DNA from: DASUPK01 sp963743575 | Lineage (GTDB): Bacteria; Actinomycetota; Thermoleophilia; Solirubrobacterales; 70-9 | Direction: 5' to 3' | Assembly: GCA_963743575.1 (NCBI GenBank) | Contig: CAVUQC010000007.1 | Coordinates: forward strand, 1,612,001-1,676,000 | Length of the DNA: 64,000 nucleotides | Part shown: piece by piece, positions 1-7,860 of the stretch | Layout: each line of letters starts with the position of its first letter | Position numbering within the stretch: position 1 is the stretch's first letter | The notes under the pieces: generated by a model | Database searches by the model: none | What the model was told of the DNA's origin: nothing | What the model saw: the letters and a program-made list of their open reading frames with translations, nothing else | Made by a program: the position numbers and the translations under genes

Positions 1-216
1 ACGCCGCAGGAGCTTCGAGACAACTATGGCGTCCTCCGGGCATGGAGCGCCGATCTTCCGGACGCGCTGCGACGAATTCACGCGGGGGCGGTCATCACCC
101 ACGTCCACTCTGCGATCGCAGAGCTGGAGGCCGCCGGCTTCCGGCCGGAGTTCACCTCGGCCGATGGGACCTACCTGGTGCGGGTCCCGCATCACCCGAG
201 GCTGAGCGGGCCTTAA
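1..216 (+). CDS. C-terminal end of an unrecognised protein (partial)
   Basis: An open frame enters the window at base 1 and stops at TAA 214-216, leaving 71 codons. The text (ending in VRVPHHPRLSGP) has a helical stretch rich in Ala/Leu/His and a short strand-like stretch, with no motif I recognise. The next gene starts 27 bases later on the same strand, so the two could share a transcript. Codon use is normal for this window. No function is assigned because the N-terminal part lies outside the window. Confidence 0.6.
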   Translation, partial: TPQELRDNYGVLRAWSADLPDALRRIHAGAVITHVHSAIAELEAAGFRPEFTSADGTYLVRVPHHPRLSGP

Positions 217-243
217 GGGTCCGCTTTACCATCCTGCGCCCCG

Positions 244-1596
244 ATGGAGTCACTCCCCGGAACCGTTGACTCTGCGATCGAGCCGGCCGCCGTCGCGCAG
301 CCGCACGTCCCAGCCCTCCCGCGGGTGAGGCCGGCGTACCGGACGCTGCTCGCCAACGCCTTCCTAGGCGGGATGATCGTCGCGGGCTTCCTGATGGCGG
401 CCGGGGCTGCCGCCAAGCACTACGGGCCGACCCTGCACATCCACCACGGGCTACCGAGCGCAATCCGTGGCCCCCTGCACGGCCTGAACCTGTCGCTGAG
501 CGGTGACGTGTTCGCCGCACTCTTCATCGTGCTCGGCCTCTGCTACCTCGGGGTGCTGCTGTTCGCGGATTCGGTCCGGGTGCGGGTGGGGATCGGCGCG
601 ATCGTCGCCCTGCATCTCGTTTTCCTGCTTGCGCCCCCGCTGCTCTCGAGCGACATCTTCAACTACGTCGGATACGCACGGCTCGACGCGATCCATCATC
701 TGAACCCCTACGTCCACCCGCTCTCCGCGGCGCCGACCGATCCCTCCTACATATACGTGGGCTGGCCGCTCAACACGACCGCCTATGGCCCGCTGTTCAC
801 ACTGAGCAGCCTCTCGCTCGGCTGGGTGAGCTTCACGTCCGCGATCTGGCTGCTCAAGGGCTCGGCGGCCCTCGCCAGCCTCGCCTGTGTGGGGCTGGTC
901 TGGATTTGCGCGACGCGACTGGGCCGGCCCGCCCTGCCGGCGACGCTCTTCTTCGGCCTCAACCCGGTCCTGCTTGCCTACGCGGTCGGCGGTGGGCACA
1001 ACGACCTGCTCATGCTGGTTGCGGCGCTCGGCGGCATCTACCTCATGCTGGCCGGGCGCGAGTCCGGCATGGCGGCGCTGGTGGTCGCGGTGGCGGTGAA
1101 GAGCTCGTCGGTCGTGCTGCTGCCCTTCGCGCTGCTCGGCTCCCGCCGCCCCTGGAAGGCGATCCTCTGGGGGGTGGGGGCGGCCGTGGTGATCGGGGTC
1201 GCAACGCTGCTCGTATTCGGGACGCACATCTCGAGCCTGCTGCACGTCCTCCAGCACGACGCGCGCCTGGAGACCCCCAACGACATTCCGGGCGTGGTCA
1301 ACGACATCCTCGGCCTCGGCATCTCCACCCACACGTTGGGCAGGATCGGGATGCTGGTGCTGCTTCCGACGGTCGCCCTGCTGCTGATCCGCGTCTACCG
1401 GGGTGGCGACTGGCTCGAGAACGCCGGTTGGGCGACCGCCGCTGTGCTCGTCACCACCACCTGGTTCCTGCCCTGGTACCTGATCTGGTTCCTGCCGCTG
1501 GCGGCGCTGGCGGTCCGGCCGTATCAGCGCTTCACCGCGCTGGCCCTGACCGCGCTGGCGATCGGGCTCCAGCTGCCGCTGATCTTCGGCAAATAG
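244..1596 (+). CDS. mptB: MptB-like polyprenol-phosphomannose-dependent mannosyltransferase (GT-C fold)
   Basis: A 450-residue polytopic membrane protein. After a short cytoplasmic N-terminus it shows about 10-12 hydrophobic segments. A conserved extracytoplasmic stretch at about residues 135-160 (LLSSDIFNYVGYAR, then NPY) has the acidic Asp typical of GT-C enzymes that use lipid-linked sugars, and GGGHNDLLML near residue 258 is also typical of the MptB/GT87-like group. In mycobacteria and corynebacteria MptB adds alpha-1,6-mannose to lipoglycan cores at the outer face of the membrane. By family knowledge this copy would use polyprenyl-phosphate mannose; the exact acceptor is not deducible. 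ATG 244 follows TACCAT at 227-232, so its leader would be very short. The repeat at 1598 starts right after the stop. Confidence 0.8.
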   Translation: MESLPGTVDSAIEPAAVAQPHVPALPRVRPAYRTLLANAFLGGMIVAGFLMAAGAAAKHYGPTLHIHHGLPSAIRGPLHGLNLSLSGDVFAALFIVLGLCYLGVLLFADSVRVRVGIGAIVALHLVFLLAPPLLSSDIFNYVGYARLDAIHHLNPYVHPLSAAPTDPSYIYVGWPLNTTAYGPLFTLSSLSLGWVSFTSAIWLLKGSAALASLACVGLVWICATRLGRPALPATLFFGLNPVLLAYAVGGGHNDLLMLVAALGGIYLMLAGRESGMAALVVAVAVKSSSVVLLPFALLGSRRPWKAILWGVGAAVVIGVATLLVFGTHISSLLHVLQHDARLETPNDIPGVVNDILGLGISTHTLGRIGMLVLLPTVALLLIRVYRGGDWLENAGWATAAVLVTTTWFLPWYLIWFLPLAALAVRPYQRFTALALTALAIGLQLPLIFGK

Positions 1597-1597
1597 C

Positions 1598-1692
1598 GGC
1601 CACCAGGCCGCTCCACTTTGGAGCGGAGGGCGAAGCCCGGAGCGACTTATGTGGGGCGGCCGCTCGTGGCCGCGGCTATATGGCGAAGCCGT
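1598..1692. repeat. ~95-bp structured dispersed repeat, copy A
   Basis: This stretch is a diverged second copy of 2300-2393 (roughly three quarters identical by hand alignment). Both begin GGCCACCAGGCCG and end ATATGGCGAAGCCGT. The outer arms (GGCCAC..., ...GTGGCC) can pair, and an inner GGGCGAAGCCC hairpin lies in the loop, so the unit is a nested stem-loop. It sits between the mannosyltransferase and SHOCT stop codons, where it could act as a bidirectional terminator or be a REP-like element. Confidence 0.7.
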
Positions 1693-1695
1693 CCC

Positions 1696-2283
1696 TCACT
1701 GACCCAAAATCTTGGCCTTCTCGGCCTCGAACTCGGCTTCGGTGAGTGCGCCTGACTCCTTCAGCTTGGCGAGCTTCTCGAGCTGCGTCACCGGATCGAT
1801 CTGGGGCTGGGCGGCCGCCGGAGGGGTCACGCCGGGGACCTGTCCCATGCCCGGCACCTGACCCATGCCGCCCTGCATGCCGCCGGCCTGGGCGCGCATC
1901 TGCTCGGCCTGCTGCACGAGCTGGCCGATCTGGCTCGGGTCGATGCCGGCGGAGGCGAAGGCGGCGTTCTGCTGGGCCTCGCTCGAGTAGTCGACGATGA
2001 TCTTGTCGTGGTCGGCCGGGTCATAGAGGACGGGCACCGTCTGCCCGGCCGCGGGGACCGCCATCTGCGGATAGCTGAATCGCTTCTTGACCTCGAACTC
2101 GGGCTCGTCGTCGGGCTGAACGCGCAGATGGGTCTTGAGCGCGATCTCAGTGTTCGCGACGACGCCCTCGGCGCCGCGGGTGATCGCCATTCCCTTCTCG
2201 GCGATCTCGACGATGGTGGCGTTGGCTCGCTTGCCGCTCGCCTCCAGCTCCTTCTTCAGCTTCTTCGACGGCTTACCCAGCAT
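1696..2283 (-). CDS. SHOCT-domain protein
   Basis: 195 residues, cytoplasmic, no signal peptide. Residues ~1-100 form an uncharacterised beta-rich part (VPVLYDPADHDKIIVDYSS is typical of domains preceding SHOCT). Residues ~115-155 are a Gly/Met/Gln/Pro linker with repeats such as GMGQVPGMGQVPG. The last ~30 residues form the short C-terminal SHOCT helix pair (LEKLAKLKESGALTEAEFEA). SHOCT is a common oligomerisation or targeting tail, and no enzymatic role is known. A good Shine-Dalgarno (GGAGGAGAAAG) precedes ATG 2283. The gene is bracketed by the two copies of the ~95-bp repeat, which suggests an independent transcription unit. Confidence 0.8.
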   Translation of the reverse strand: MLGKPSKKLKKELEASGKRANATIVEIAEKGMAITRGAEGVVANTEIALKTHLRVQPDDEPEFEVKKRFSYPQMAVPAAGQTVPVLYDPADHDKIIVDYSSEAQQNAAFASAGIDPSQIGQLVQQAEQMRAQAGGMQGGMGQVPGMGQVPGVTPPAAAQPQIDPVTQLEKLAKLKESGALTEAEFEAEKAKILGQ

Positions 2284-2299
2284 GTCTTTCTCCTCCAGT

Positions 2300-2393
2300 G
2301 GCCACCAGGCCGGTCCATCTTTGAGCGAGGGGCGGAGCCCCGAGCGGTTAGGTGGCCCGGCCGCTTGTGGCCACGATCATATGGCGAAGCCGT
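2300..2393. repeat. ~95-bp structured dispersed repeat, copy B
   Basis: Second copy of the unit at 1598-1692. Here the inner hairpin is a better palindrome (GAGCGAGGGGCGGAGCCCCGA). The outer GGCCACCAGGCCG can pair with CGGCCGCTTGTGGCC. It lies downstream of the doxX stop and immediately upstream of the Shine-Dalgarno of the SHOCT gene, so on that gene's transcript it would form part of the 5-prime region. Confidence 0.7.
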
Positions 2394-2399
2394 AGCTCG

Positions 2400-2912
2400 C
2401 TACGAAACGGGATGCGGCTCGTGCCCCGTGACGCTGCGGCCCGAGAGCACCGCGCCCACGCCGCCGATCACGCCCACGACGAGAGCGCCGATCGCCCAAG
2501 CGACCCCGTGCAGGTCGAAGCCGAAGGCGTTGTCGAGCGACCAACCGCCGGCGCCGATGCCCGCCAGGGCGAACGCCACGGTCGCCATGACCAGGTTGAA
2601 CTCATAGCCCTGGTTGGTGTTCCAGATGCCGTTCGGGGCGTGCACCGTGATAACCGCCGTCGTCATGACGGCGATCAGGATGGCCGCCGCGAACGGGGTG
2701 AAGACGCCGACGGCGAGCAGGGCGCCTCCGCCGAATTCCGCCGCGCCGGCGGCTCGGGCGTGCAGCCAGCCCGGCCGCAGGCCGATGTTGTCGAACATGC
2801 CGGCGGTGCCGTCGAGGCCGCCTCCGCCGAAGACCCCGAAAAGCTTCTGGGCGCCGTGTCCGGCGAAGAGCACCCCTATGACGACACGAAGAGCGAGCAA
2901 TGCGAGATCCAT
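2400..2912 (-). CDS. DoxX family membrane protein
   Basis: 170 residues with four predicted membrane helices (LALLALRVVIGVLFAGHG at the N-terminus, then about 65-85, 95-115 and 135-155). The start RVVIGVLFAGHGAQKLFG is the hallmark of DoxX/YphA-like proteins, which are linked to thiol and oxidative stress or serve as small quinone-interacting membrane subunits. The exact role is unknown. A longer in-frame start exists upstream, but ATG 2912 has a strong Shine-Dalgarno (AAGGAGG), so I chose it. The gene is divergent from the wax ester synthase across a 108-base gap that holds a perfect 12-bp inverted repeat. Confidence 0.85.
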   Translation of the reverse strand: MDLALLALRVVIGVLFAGHGAQKLFGVFGGGGLDGTAGMFDNIGLRPGWLHARAAGAAEFGGGALLAVGVFTPFAAAILIAVMTTAVITVHAPNGIWNTNQGYEFNLVMATVAFALAGIGAGGWSLDNAFGFDLHGVAWAIGALVVGVIGGVGAVLSGRSVTGHEPHPVS

Positions 2913-2948
2913 AGCGGGATCCCTCCTTAAGTCGAAGGTTCCAAGTCT

Positions 2949-2978
2949 GGGGATTACTTGCCCGTGCAAGTAATCCCC
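2949..2978. promoter_or_regulatory. Perfect 12-bp inverted repeat, probable operator
   Basis: GGGGATTACTTG and CAAGTAATCCCC are perfect reverse complements separated by the six bases CCCGTG. The element lies between two divergent starts, so it is not a terminator for either gene. TTACTTG-type half sites are reminiscent of HxlR/MarR-type winged-helix operators, which often sit next to doxX; this comparison is from family knowledge only, and no such regulator is seen nearby. Confidence 0.6.
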
Positions 2979-3008
2979 TAAACCCTCGGGCGCTGCCAGG
3001 GACCGCCA

Positions 3009-3014
3009 TATGAT
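3009..3014 (+). promoter_or_regulatory. -10 element of a leaderless promoter (TATGAT)
   Basis: TATGAT lies exactly six bases before ATG 3021, with no Shine-Dalgarno between them. Transcription should start at or next to the A of ATG. No clear -35 is visible. Confidence 0.6.
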
Positions 3015-3020
3015 CGTCGC

Positions 3021-4466
3021 ATGCGTCAGTTGACCAGCCTCGACGCGCAGTTCCTGGCGCTGGAGAGCTCACACCAGACGGGCCACGTCGCCGGTCTGAC
3101 GATCCTCGACCCCTCGACCACGCCGAGCGGAGAGCTCAGCTTCCGGGACATCCGCAACCTGATGGAGGAGCGGCTGCCTCTGCTGCCGCCATTGCGCTGG
3201 CGGCTCGTCGAGGTTCCGTTCGGGCTCGACTATCCGTACTGGTTCGACGACCCCAACTTCGATCTCGACTTCCATGTCCGCGAGCTGGCGCTGCCGCCGG
3301 GAGGAGCGAAGGAGAAGCTCGCGGAACAGGCGGCGCGGATCGCTGAGCGGCCGCTCGATCGCTCCCGGCCGCTCTGGGAGCTGTACCTGATCCATGGGCT
3401 CGAGGACGGGCACAAGGCCATGCTCACCAAGATCCACCACTCGCTGATCGACGGTCTGTCCGGTGCGGAGATCATGGGCGTTCTCTTCGACCTTGCACCC
3501 GAGGGCAGGGAGTTGCCGGAGCCGAGCGAGAACGGCGCGGACCGGGAGCCGACGGAGTTCGAGATGCTCACGCGCGGGCTGCTGGGTTTCCCGCGCTACC
3601 CGCTCCGGATCCTGCGGTCCCTGCCGCGGGCATTGCCGAATCTGGACGAGTCGCCGGTCTTCGCGGGAATCCCGGGAACCGGGCTGATCGCCAAGGTGAC
3701 CGACCGGCTTACCCGGCCGTTCAGCAACCGCGAGAGTGGGGTGCTCGCGCACACCCACTTCAAGGCGCCGAAGACCTGCTTCAACGGCCGGATCTCACCG
3801 CATCGGCGCTTCGCCTTCGGCCAGCTCGCCCTCGACGAGGTCAAGGACGTGAAGAACAAGCACGGCGTGACCGTCAACGACGTCGTCGTGTCGGTCTGCG
3901 CCGGAGCGGTCCGCAGCTGGTTGCTCGAGCACGACGAGCTGCCGCCGGACCCGCTGGTCGTTCAGATACCGGTCTCGGTTCGGACCGACGAGGAGATGGG
4001 GACCTACGGCAACCGGATCATGCTGATGAGCGCGCCCCTCTTCACCAACGAGCCCAACGCGGTCAGACGGCTGGAAAAGACCCATCGGGCCCTGGCGGCG
4101 ATGAAGGAGCACCACCGCGCGCTGCCGGCCGAGCTGCTCCAGGACACCAACCACTTCATCCCCCCGGCGGTCTTCGCGCGCGCGGCGCGGGCAACCTTCG
4201 CGATCTCCACCAGCGGCCGTGGCCGCCCGACCTGGAACCTGGTGGTCTCCAACGTGCCGGGGCCGCAGCTCCCGCTGTACTGCGCCGGGGCGCAATTGGT
4301 CGGCAACTATCCGATCTCGGTGATCACCGATGGAATGGGCCTCAACATGACCGTGATGAGCTACTGCGGGAAGATGGACTTCGGCATCGTCGCCGACCGC
4401 GACCAGATGCCGGACCTCTGGTCCATGCTGGACCGGCTGCGCGACTCGCTCGAGGAGCTCAAGTGA
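3021..4466 (+). CDS. Wax ester synthase/diacylglycerol O-acyltransferase (WS/DGAT)
   Basis: 481 residues, the usual length for the family. The catalytic HHxxxDG motif appears as HHSLIDG at about residue 140, preceded by RSRPLWELYLIHGL (PLW motif). NDVVVSVCAGAVRSWL near 290 and NVPGP near 412 are also family motifs. The enzyme joins fatty acyl-CoA to long-chain alcohols or diacylglycerol to make storage wax esters or triacylglycerol at the membrane face. The next gene, an acyl-ACP thioesterase, starts 7 bases after this stop, so the pair may supply and consume acyl chains. ATG 3021 is preceded by TATGAT-N6, which suggests a leaderless start. Confidence 0.9.
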   Translation: MRQLTSLDAQFLALESSHQTGHVAGLTILDPSTTPSGELSFRDIRNLMEERLPLLPPLRWRLVEVPFGLDYPYWFDDPNFDLDFHVRELALPPGGAKEKLAEQAARIAERPLDRSRPLWELYLIHGLEDGHKAMLTKIHHSLIDGLSGAEIMGVLFDLAPEGRELPEPSENGADREPTEFEMLTRGLLGFPRYPLRILRSLPRALPNLDESPVFAGIPGTGLIAKVTDRLTRPFSNRESGVLAHTHFKAPKTCFNGRISPHRRFAFGQLALDEVKDVKNKHGVTVNDVVVSVCAGAVRSWLLEHDELPPDPLVVQIPVSVRTDEEMGTYGNRIMLMSAPLFTNEPNAVRRLEKTHRALAAMKEHHRALPAELLQDTNHFIPPAVFARAARATFAISTSGRGRPTWNLVVSNVPGPQLPLYCAGAQLVGNYPISVITDGMGLNMTVMSYCGKMDFGIVADRDQMPDLWSMLDRLRDSLEELK

Positions 4467-4473
4467 TGCGAGG

Positions 4474-5205
4474 GTGCGCAACAGCGCAACCCGATTGATG
4501 AAGCTTGGTGAGCTCGTGGATTGGCCCGGCGGCCGCGCCTATGAGCAGGCGATGCTGCCCGGCATTGCCGACACCGACGCGGCCGGCCGTTGCCGCCTCG
4601 ACGCGATGGCGCGGTGGCTGCAGGACGTCGCCTACGCCGACCTGGTCGACGCCGGCTTCGAGGGCCGGGGGGCCTGGATCGTGCGGCGGACGCGGATCCG
4701 GGTCGGGCGGTTCCCGCACTTCGGTGAACCGCTGACCCTGCGGACCTTCTGCAGCGGCTTCGGCCGTTTCTCCGCGGAACGGCGGACCACCATCGCCGGG
4801 GAGACCGCGGCGGTGGAGACGGTGTCGCTTTGGGTCTGCCTCGATCCCGACCGCGGACGGCCGATGCGCTTTCCGCCGGACTTCGCCGCCGTCTACGAGG
4901 AGAGCGCGGCCGGACGGGACGCGAACGTGCGGCTACGGCACCCCGATCCACCGGAGGGCGCCGCCGGCTCTCCGTGGAACTTCCGCGCCACCGAACTGGA
5001 TGCCGCCGGTCACATCAACAACACGCACTACTGGACCCCACTCGAGGAGGAGCTCGCCGCCGGTCCGGAGCCCGAGTCGATTGATGCCGAGATCGAGTAC
5101 CGCGATCCGGCGATGCCGGGCGAGGTCGCGCTGATCAGGGACGGATCATCGATGTGGATCGCGAGCCCCGAGGGGGCGATCCACGCGTCGCTGCTGCGCG
5201 CCTAG
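4474..5205 (+). CDS. Acyl-ACP thioesterase (double hotdog fold)
   Basis: 243 residues from GTG 4474; ATG 4498 is an alternative start and neither has an ideal ribosome site. Two hotdog halves are visible. The first contains GIADTDAAGRCRLDAMARWLQDVAYAD. The second contains LDAAGHINNTHYW at about 176-188, which matches the D-x-x-x-H-x-N-N segment of bacterial and plant FatA/FatB-like enzymes. The family releases free fatty acids from acyl-ACP. It directly follows the wax ester synthase and is likely co-transcribed. Its TAG stop overlaps the TAG stop of the convergent hydrolase in the tetranucleotide CTAG. Confidence 0.8.
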   Translation: MRNSATRLMKLGELVDWPGGRAYEQAMLPGIADTDAAGRCRLDAMARWLQDVAYADLVDAGFEGRGAWIVRRTRIRVGRFPHFGEPLTLRTFCSGFGRFSAERRTTIAGETAAVETVSLWVCLDPDRGRPMRFPPDFAAVYEESAAGRDANVRLRHPDPPEGAAGSPWNFRATELDAAGHINNTHYWTPLEEELAAGPEPESIDAEIEYRDPAMPGEVALIRDGSSMWIASPEGAIHASLLRA

Positions 5206-6104
5206 ACCGCCGCTCGCGCCTGGGCGCCGTCCGCGGCGCGCGCGTGCTCGGCAATGGCGTCGAGGATCTGCGGCCAGACGCCGCGAGGCAGGTCGTGTCC
5301 CATGCCCTCGATCATCATCAGGCGGGCACCGGGAATCGCCTTCGCCGTGGCCCTGCCGCCAGACGGGCGGACGAGCTTGTCCACGGTTCCGTGGATCACC
5401 AGTGTGGGGACGGTGATGTGCGCGAGCTTGTCGGTGCGATCGCCGGAGGCGATGATCGCGCCCAGCTGTCGTCCCCCCGCCCGGACGTCGAAGCCGCGGT
5501 CGTAGCTCCGGCCCGCCCGCTCGCGGACGTACTGCTCGTCGCGCGGGAATCCCGTCGATCCCACGAGGCCGAAGACCTCGGCGGAGCGCTCGACGTAGCC
5601 CTCGCGGTCGTGGGGAGGGGGGCGGAGCAGATACCGGTAGACCGAAGGGTGGGGCTGGCCGTGCCAGCGGCTGCCGGTCGTCGACATGATCGAGGTGAGT
5701 GAGCGGACCACCTCAGGATGCTCGGCCGCCAGCATCTGGCCGATCATCCCGCCCATCGAGGCGCCCACGACGTGTGCGGGCGCGATCTCGAGCTTGCGCA
5801 TCAGCGTCGCGGTGTCCTCGGCCATGTCGGAGAGCGTGTACTGCTCGGGCCCGACGCGGCGGCGGAGCATCTGGCCGACGCTGGGCGGGCGGAAGTCGGA
5901 ATGCGTCGAGCGGCCGATGTCCCGGTTGTCGAAGCGCACGACGTAGAAGCCACGCTCGGCCAGCGCCTCGCAGAAGTCCTCATGCCAGGCGATCATCTGG
6001 GTCGCCAGCCCCATGATCAGGACGATCGACGGGTCGGCGGGGTCGCCGAAGGTCTCGTAGCAGAGGGTCACGCCCCGGCCGACGTCGCAATATTTCTCGC
6101 TCAT
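5202..6104 (-). CDS. Alpha/beta hydrolase
   Basis: 300 residues from ATG 6104; an upstream in-frame ATG at 6212 would add 36 residues that do not look conserved. The fold shows the oxyanion region LIMGLATQMIAWHEDF, the nucleophile elbow GASMGGM (Ser near residue 115), the acid in VIHGTVDKLV, and the His in MIEGMGHDLP. It resembles esterase/haloperoxidase-like hydrolases of the 3-oxoadipate enol-lactonase type; the substrate is unknown. It is divergent from the hybrid kinase at 6227. TACGAT lies nine bases upstream of ATG and may be its -10. Confidence 0.8.
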   Translation of the reverse strand: MSEKYCDVGRGVTLCYETFGDPADPSIVLIMGLATQMIAWHEDFCEALAERGFYVVRFDNRDIGRSTHSDFRPPSVGQMLRRRVGPEQYTLSDMAEDTATLMRKLEIAPAHVVGASMGGMIGQMLAAEHPEVVRSLTSIMSTTGSRWHGQPHPSVYRYLLRPPPHDREGYVERSAEVFGLVGSTGFPRDEQYVRERAGRSYDRGFDVRAGGRQLGAIIASGDRTDKLAHITVPTLVIHGTVDKLVRPSGGRATAKAIPGARLMMIEGMGHDLPRGVWPQILDAIAEHARAADGAQARAAV

Positions 6105-6226
6105 GTACAAAGGATCGTAGTCAGGTAGGCCATAAAGGAGTAGGCTGCACCGGTCTACTTCACCTTCCAGCATCGTCCGCGGGAAGGTCGCGGTTTCTTG
6201 GGGGACCGCCATCGGAAGGAGGCGCG

Positions 6227-7858
6227 ATGGGACCGATTGAGCGCCTCGGCTTTACCCATCAGAATGAGGGGAAAAGGGGTGGGAGCAGCGACGGCGACTT
6301 CGGGCTGTTCGAGCAGTTCCTCGAATTCTCTCCCGATGCAAAGGTCGCGGTGGATCGCCGCGGCACGATCGCGATGTTCAACGAGCAGACCGAGCAGCTC
6401 TTCGGCTACTCGCGCGAGCAGCTCCTGGGAAAGCCCGTGGAGATCCTGCTGCCCGAGCGCTTCCAAGAGGAGCACGTGGGGCATCGGGCCGACTACTTCG
6501 CGGAGCCTCGGACGCGCCCGATGGGCGCCGGTATCGAGCTGTACGGCGTCCGGAGTGACGGCTCCGAGTTCCCGGCGGAGATCTCGCTGTCATCGATCGA
6601 GCTGGGCGGGGAGCTTCTGGGGATTGCAGCTGTCCGTGACCTCACCGACCGGGTGGAGATGGAGCGCGAGCAGCAGGCGCTGGTGGCGCAGATGGAACGG
6701 GAGAAGCAGCGGGAGCAGGCGAGCCGGCTCGAGAGCGTCGGCCAGCTCGCGGGCGGTGTTGCCCACGACTTCAACAATCTCCTAGGCGTTGTCCTCAACT
6801 ACGCGGACTTCGTCGCCGAGGAGATCGGGAAGGACTCGCCGGCCTACGAGGACGTCGTGGAGATCCGACGGGCGGCCGAGCGCGCCACCCAGCTGACCCG
6901 CCAACTCCTGATCTTCAGCAGGCGGGACGTCGTCAAGCCGCGGCCAATCAACCTCAACGACAGCGTGCACGAGATGGAAAGGCTGCTCCGGCGGACTCTG
7001 GGGGAGCACGTTGAGCTTGCGGCTCGCTTCGACGAGGACCTGCCCGCCGTGCTGGCGGATCCGGGGCAGCTCGAGCAGGTTCTCGTCAACCTCGCCCTGA
7101 ACGCGCGAGACGCGATGCCGCACGGGGGGCGTCTTCGGATCGAGACGGCCGAGGTCGACGTTGACGGCGACTTCCTCGACGACAATCCCGAGCTGAAGCC
7201 GGGTCGCTACGTCCGGCTGACGGTCGCCGACACCGGCACGGGCATGGACCCGGAGACGCAGGCGAGGGTGTTCGAGCCCTTCTTCACCACGAAGCCGAAG
7301 GGGGAGGGGACGGGGCTGGGTCTGGCCACGGTCTATGGGATCGTCCGCGGTAGCGGCGGCGCGATCACCATCTACTCCGAGGCGGGGGAGGGGACCTCAT
7401 TCAAGGTTCACCTTCCCGCGATCGACGGCGTCGTTGATGCCGGATCTGACTCGAGCGACGCCGCCCCGCCCGTCGGGGCCGGCGAGCGGATCCTGGTGGT
7501 CGAGGACGAGGACGCGGTCAGGGCCCTGGCCGTCAGGATTCTCACCAGGGCGGGGTACAAGGTGACCGCGGTGAGCAGGGGCCGGGAGGCGCTGCAGTTG
7601 ATCCAGGACGGCGGGCCGGCGTTCGACCTGCTGCTGACCGACGTGGTGATGCCGGAGATGCGCGGATCCGAGCTCGTGCAGGTCGTGGAGCGGGTCGCCC
7701 CCGAGCTGCCTGTCCTGATGATGTCGGGTTACACGACGCCGGTGATGGACGACGAGCAGAGCGTCATCGAGCGCGTGCCGCTGCTCGAGAAGCCGTTCTC
7801 GGTCGCCGCGCTCCTCGCCCAGGTTCGGACCATGCTGGACGCCGGAGAGCCGGTCTAG
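6227..7858 (+). CDS. PAS hybrid histidine kinase with C-terminal receiver
   Basis: 543 residues, with no membrane helix. Order: PAS domain (about 25-140; GYSREQLLGKPVEILLPER is typical), short coiled linker, HisKA with the phospho-acceptor His near 180 in GGVAHDFNNLLG, and HATPase with N box (NLALNARDAMPHGG), G1 (VADTGTGMD) and G2 (GEGTGLGLATVYGI). A receiver domain follows (about 420-540) with Asp near 472 in LLTDVVMPEM. HDFNNLL places it in the HWE/NtrB-like hybrid group that senses cytosolic signals through PAS. A strong Shine-Dalgarno (GGAAGGAGG) precedes ATG. It is followed after two bases by an HD-GYP response regulator, its probable partner. Confidence 0.9.
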   Translation: MGPIERLGFTHQNEGKRGGSSDGDFGLFEQFLEFSPDAKVAVDRRGTIAMFNEQTEQLFGYSREQLLGKPVEILLPERFQEEHVGHRADYFAEPRTRPMGAGIELYGVRSDGSEFPAEISLSSIELGGELLGIAAVRDLTDRVEMEREQQALVAQMEREKQREQASRLESVGQLAGGVAHDFNNLLGVVLNYADFVAEEIGKDSPAYEDVVEIRRAAERATQLTRQLLIFSRRDVVKPRPINLNDSVHEMERLLRRTLGEHVELAARFDEDLPAVLADPGQLEQVLVNLALNARDAMPHGGRLRIETAEVDVDGDFLDDNPELKPGRYVRLTVADTGTGMDPETQARVFEPFFTTKPKGEGTGLGLATVYGIVRGSGGAITIYSEAGEGTSFKVHLPAIDGVVDAGSDSSDAAPPVGAGERILVVEDEDAVRALAVRILTRAGYKVTAVSRGREALQLIQDGGPAFDLLLTDVVMPEMRGSELVQVVERVAPELPVLMMSGYTTPVMDDEQSVIERVPLLEKPFSVAALLAQVRTMLDAGEPV

Positions 7859-7860
7859 TC

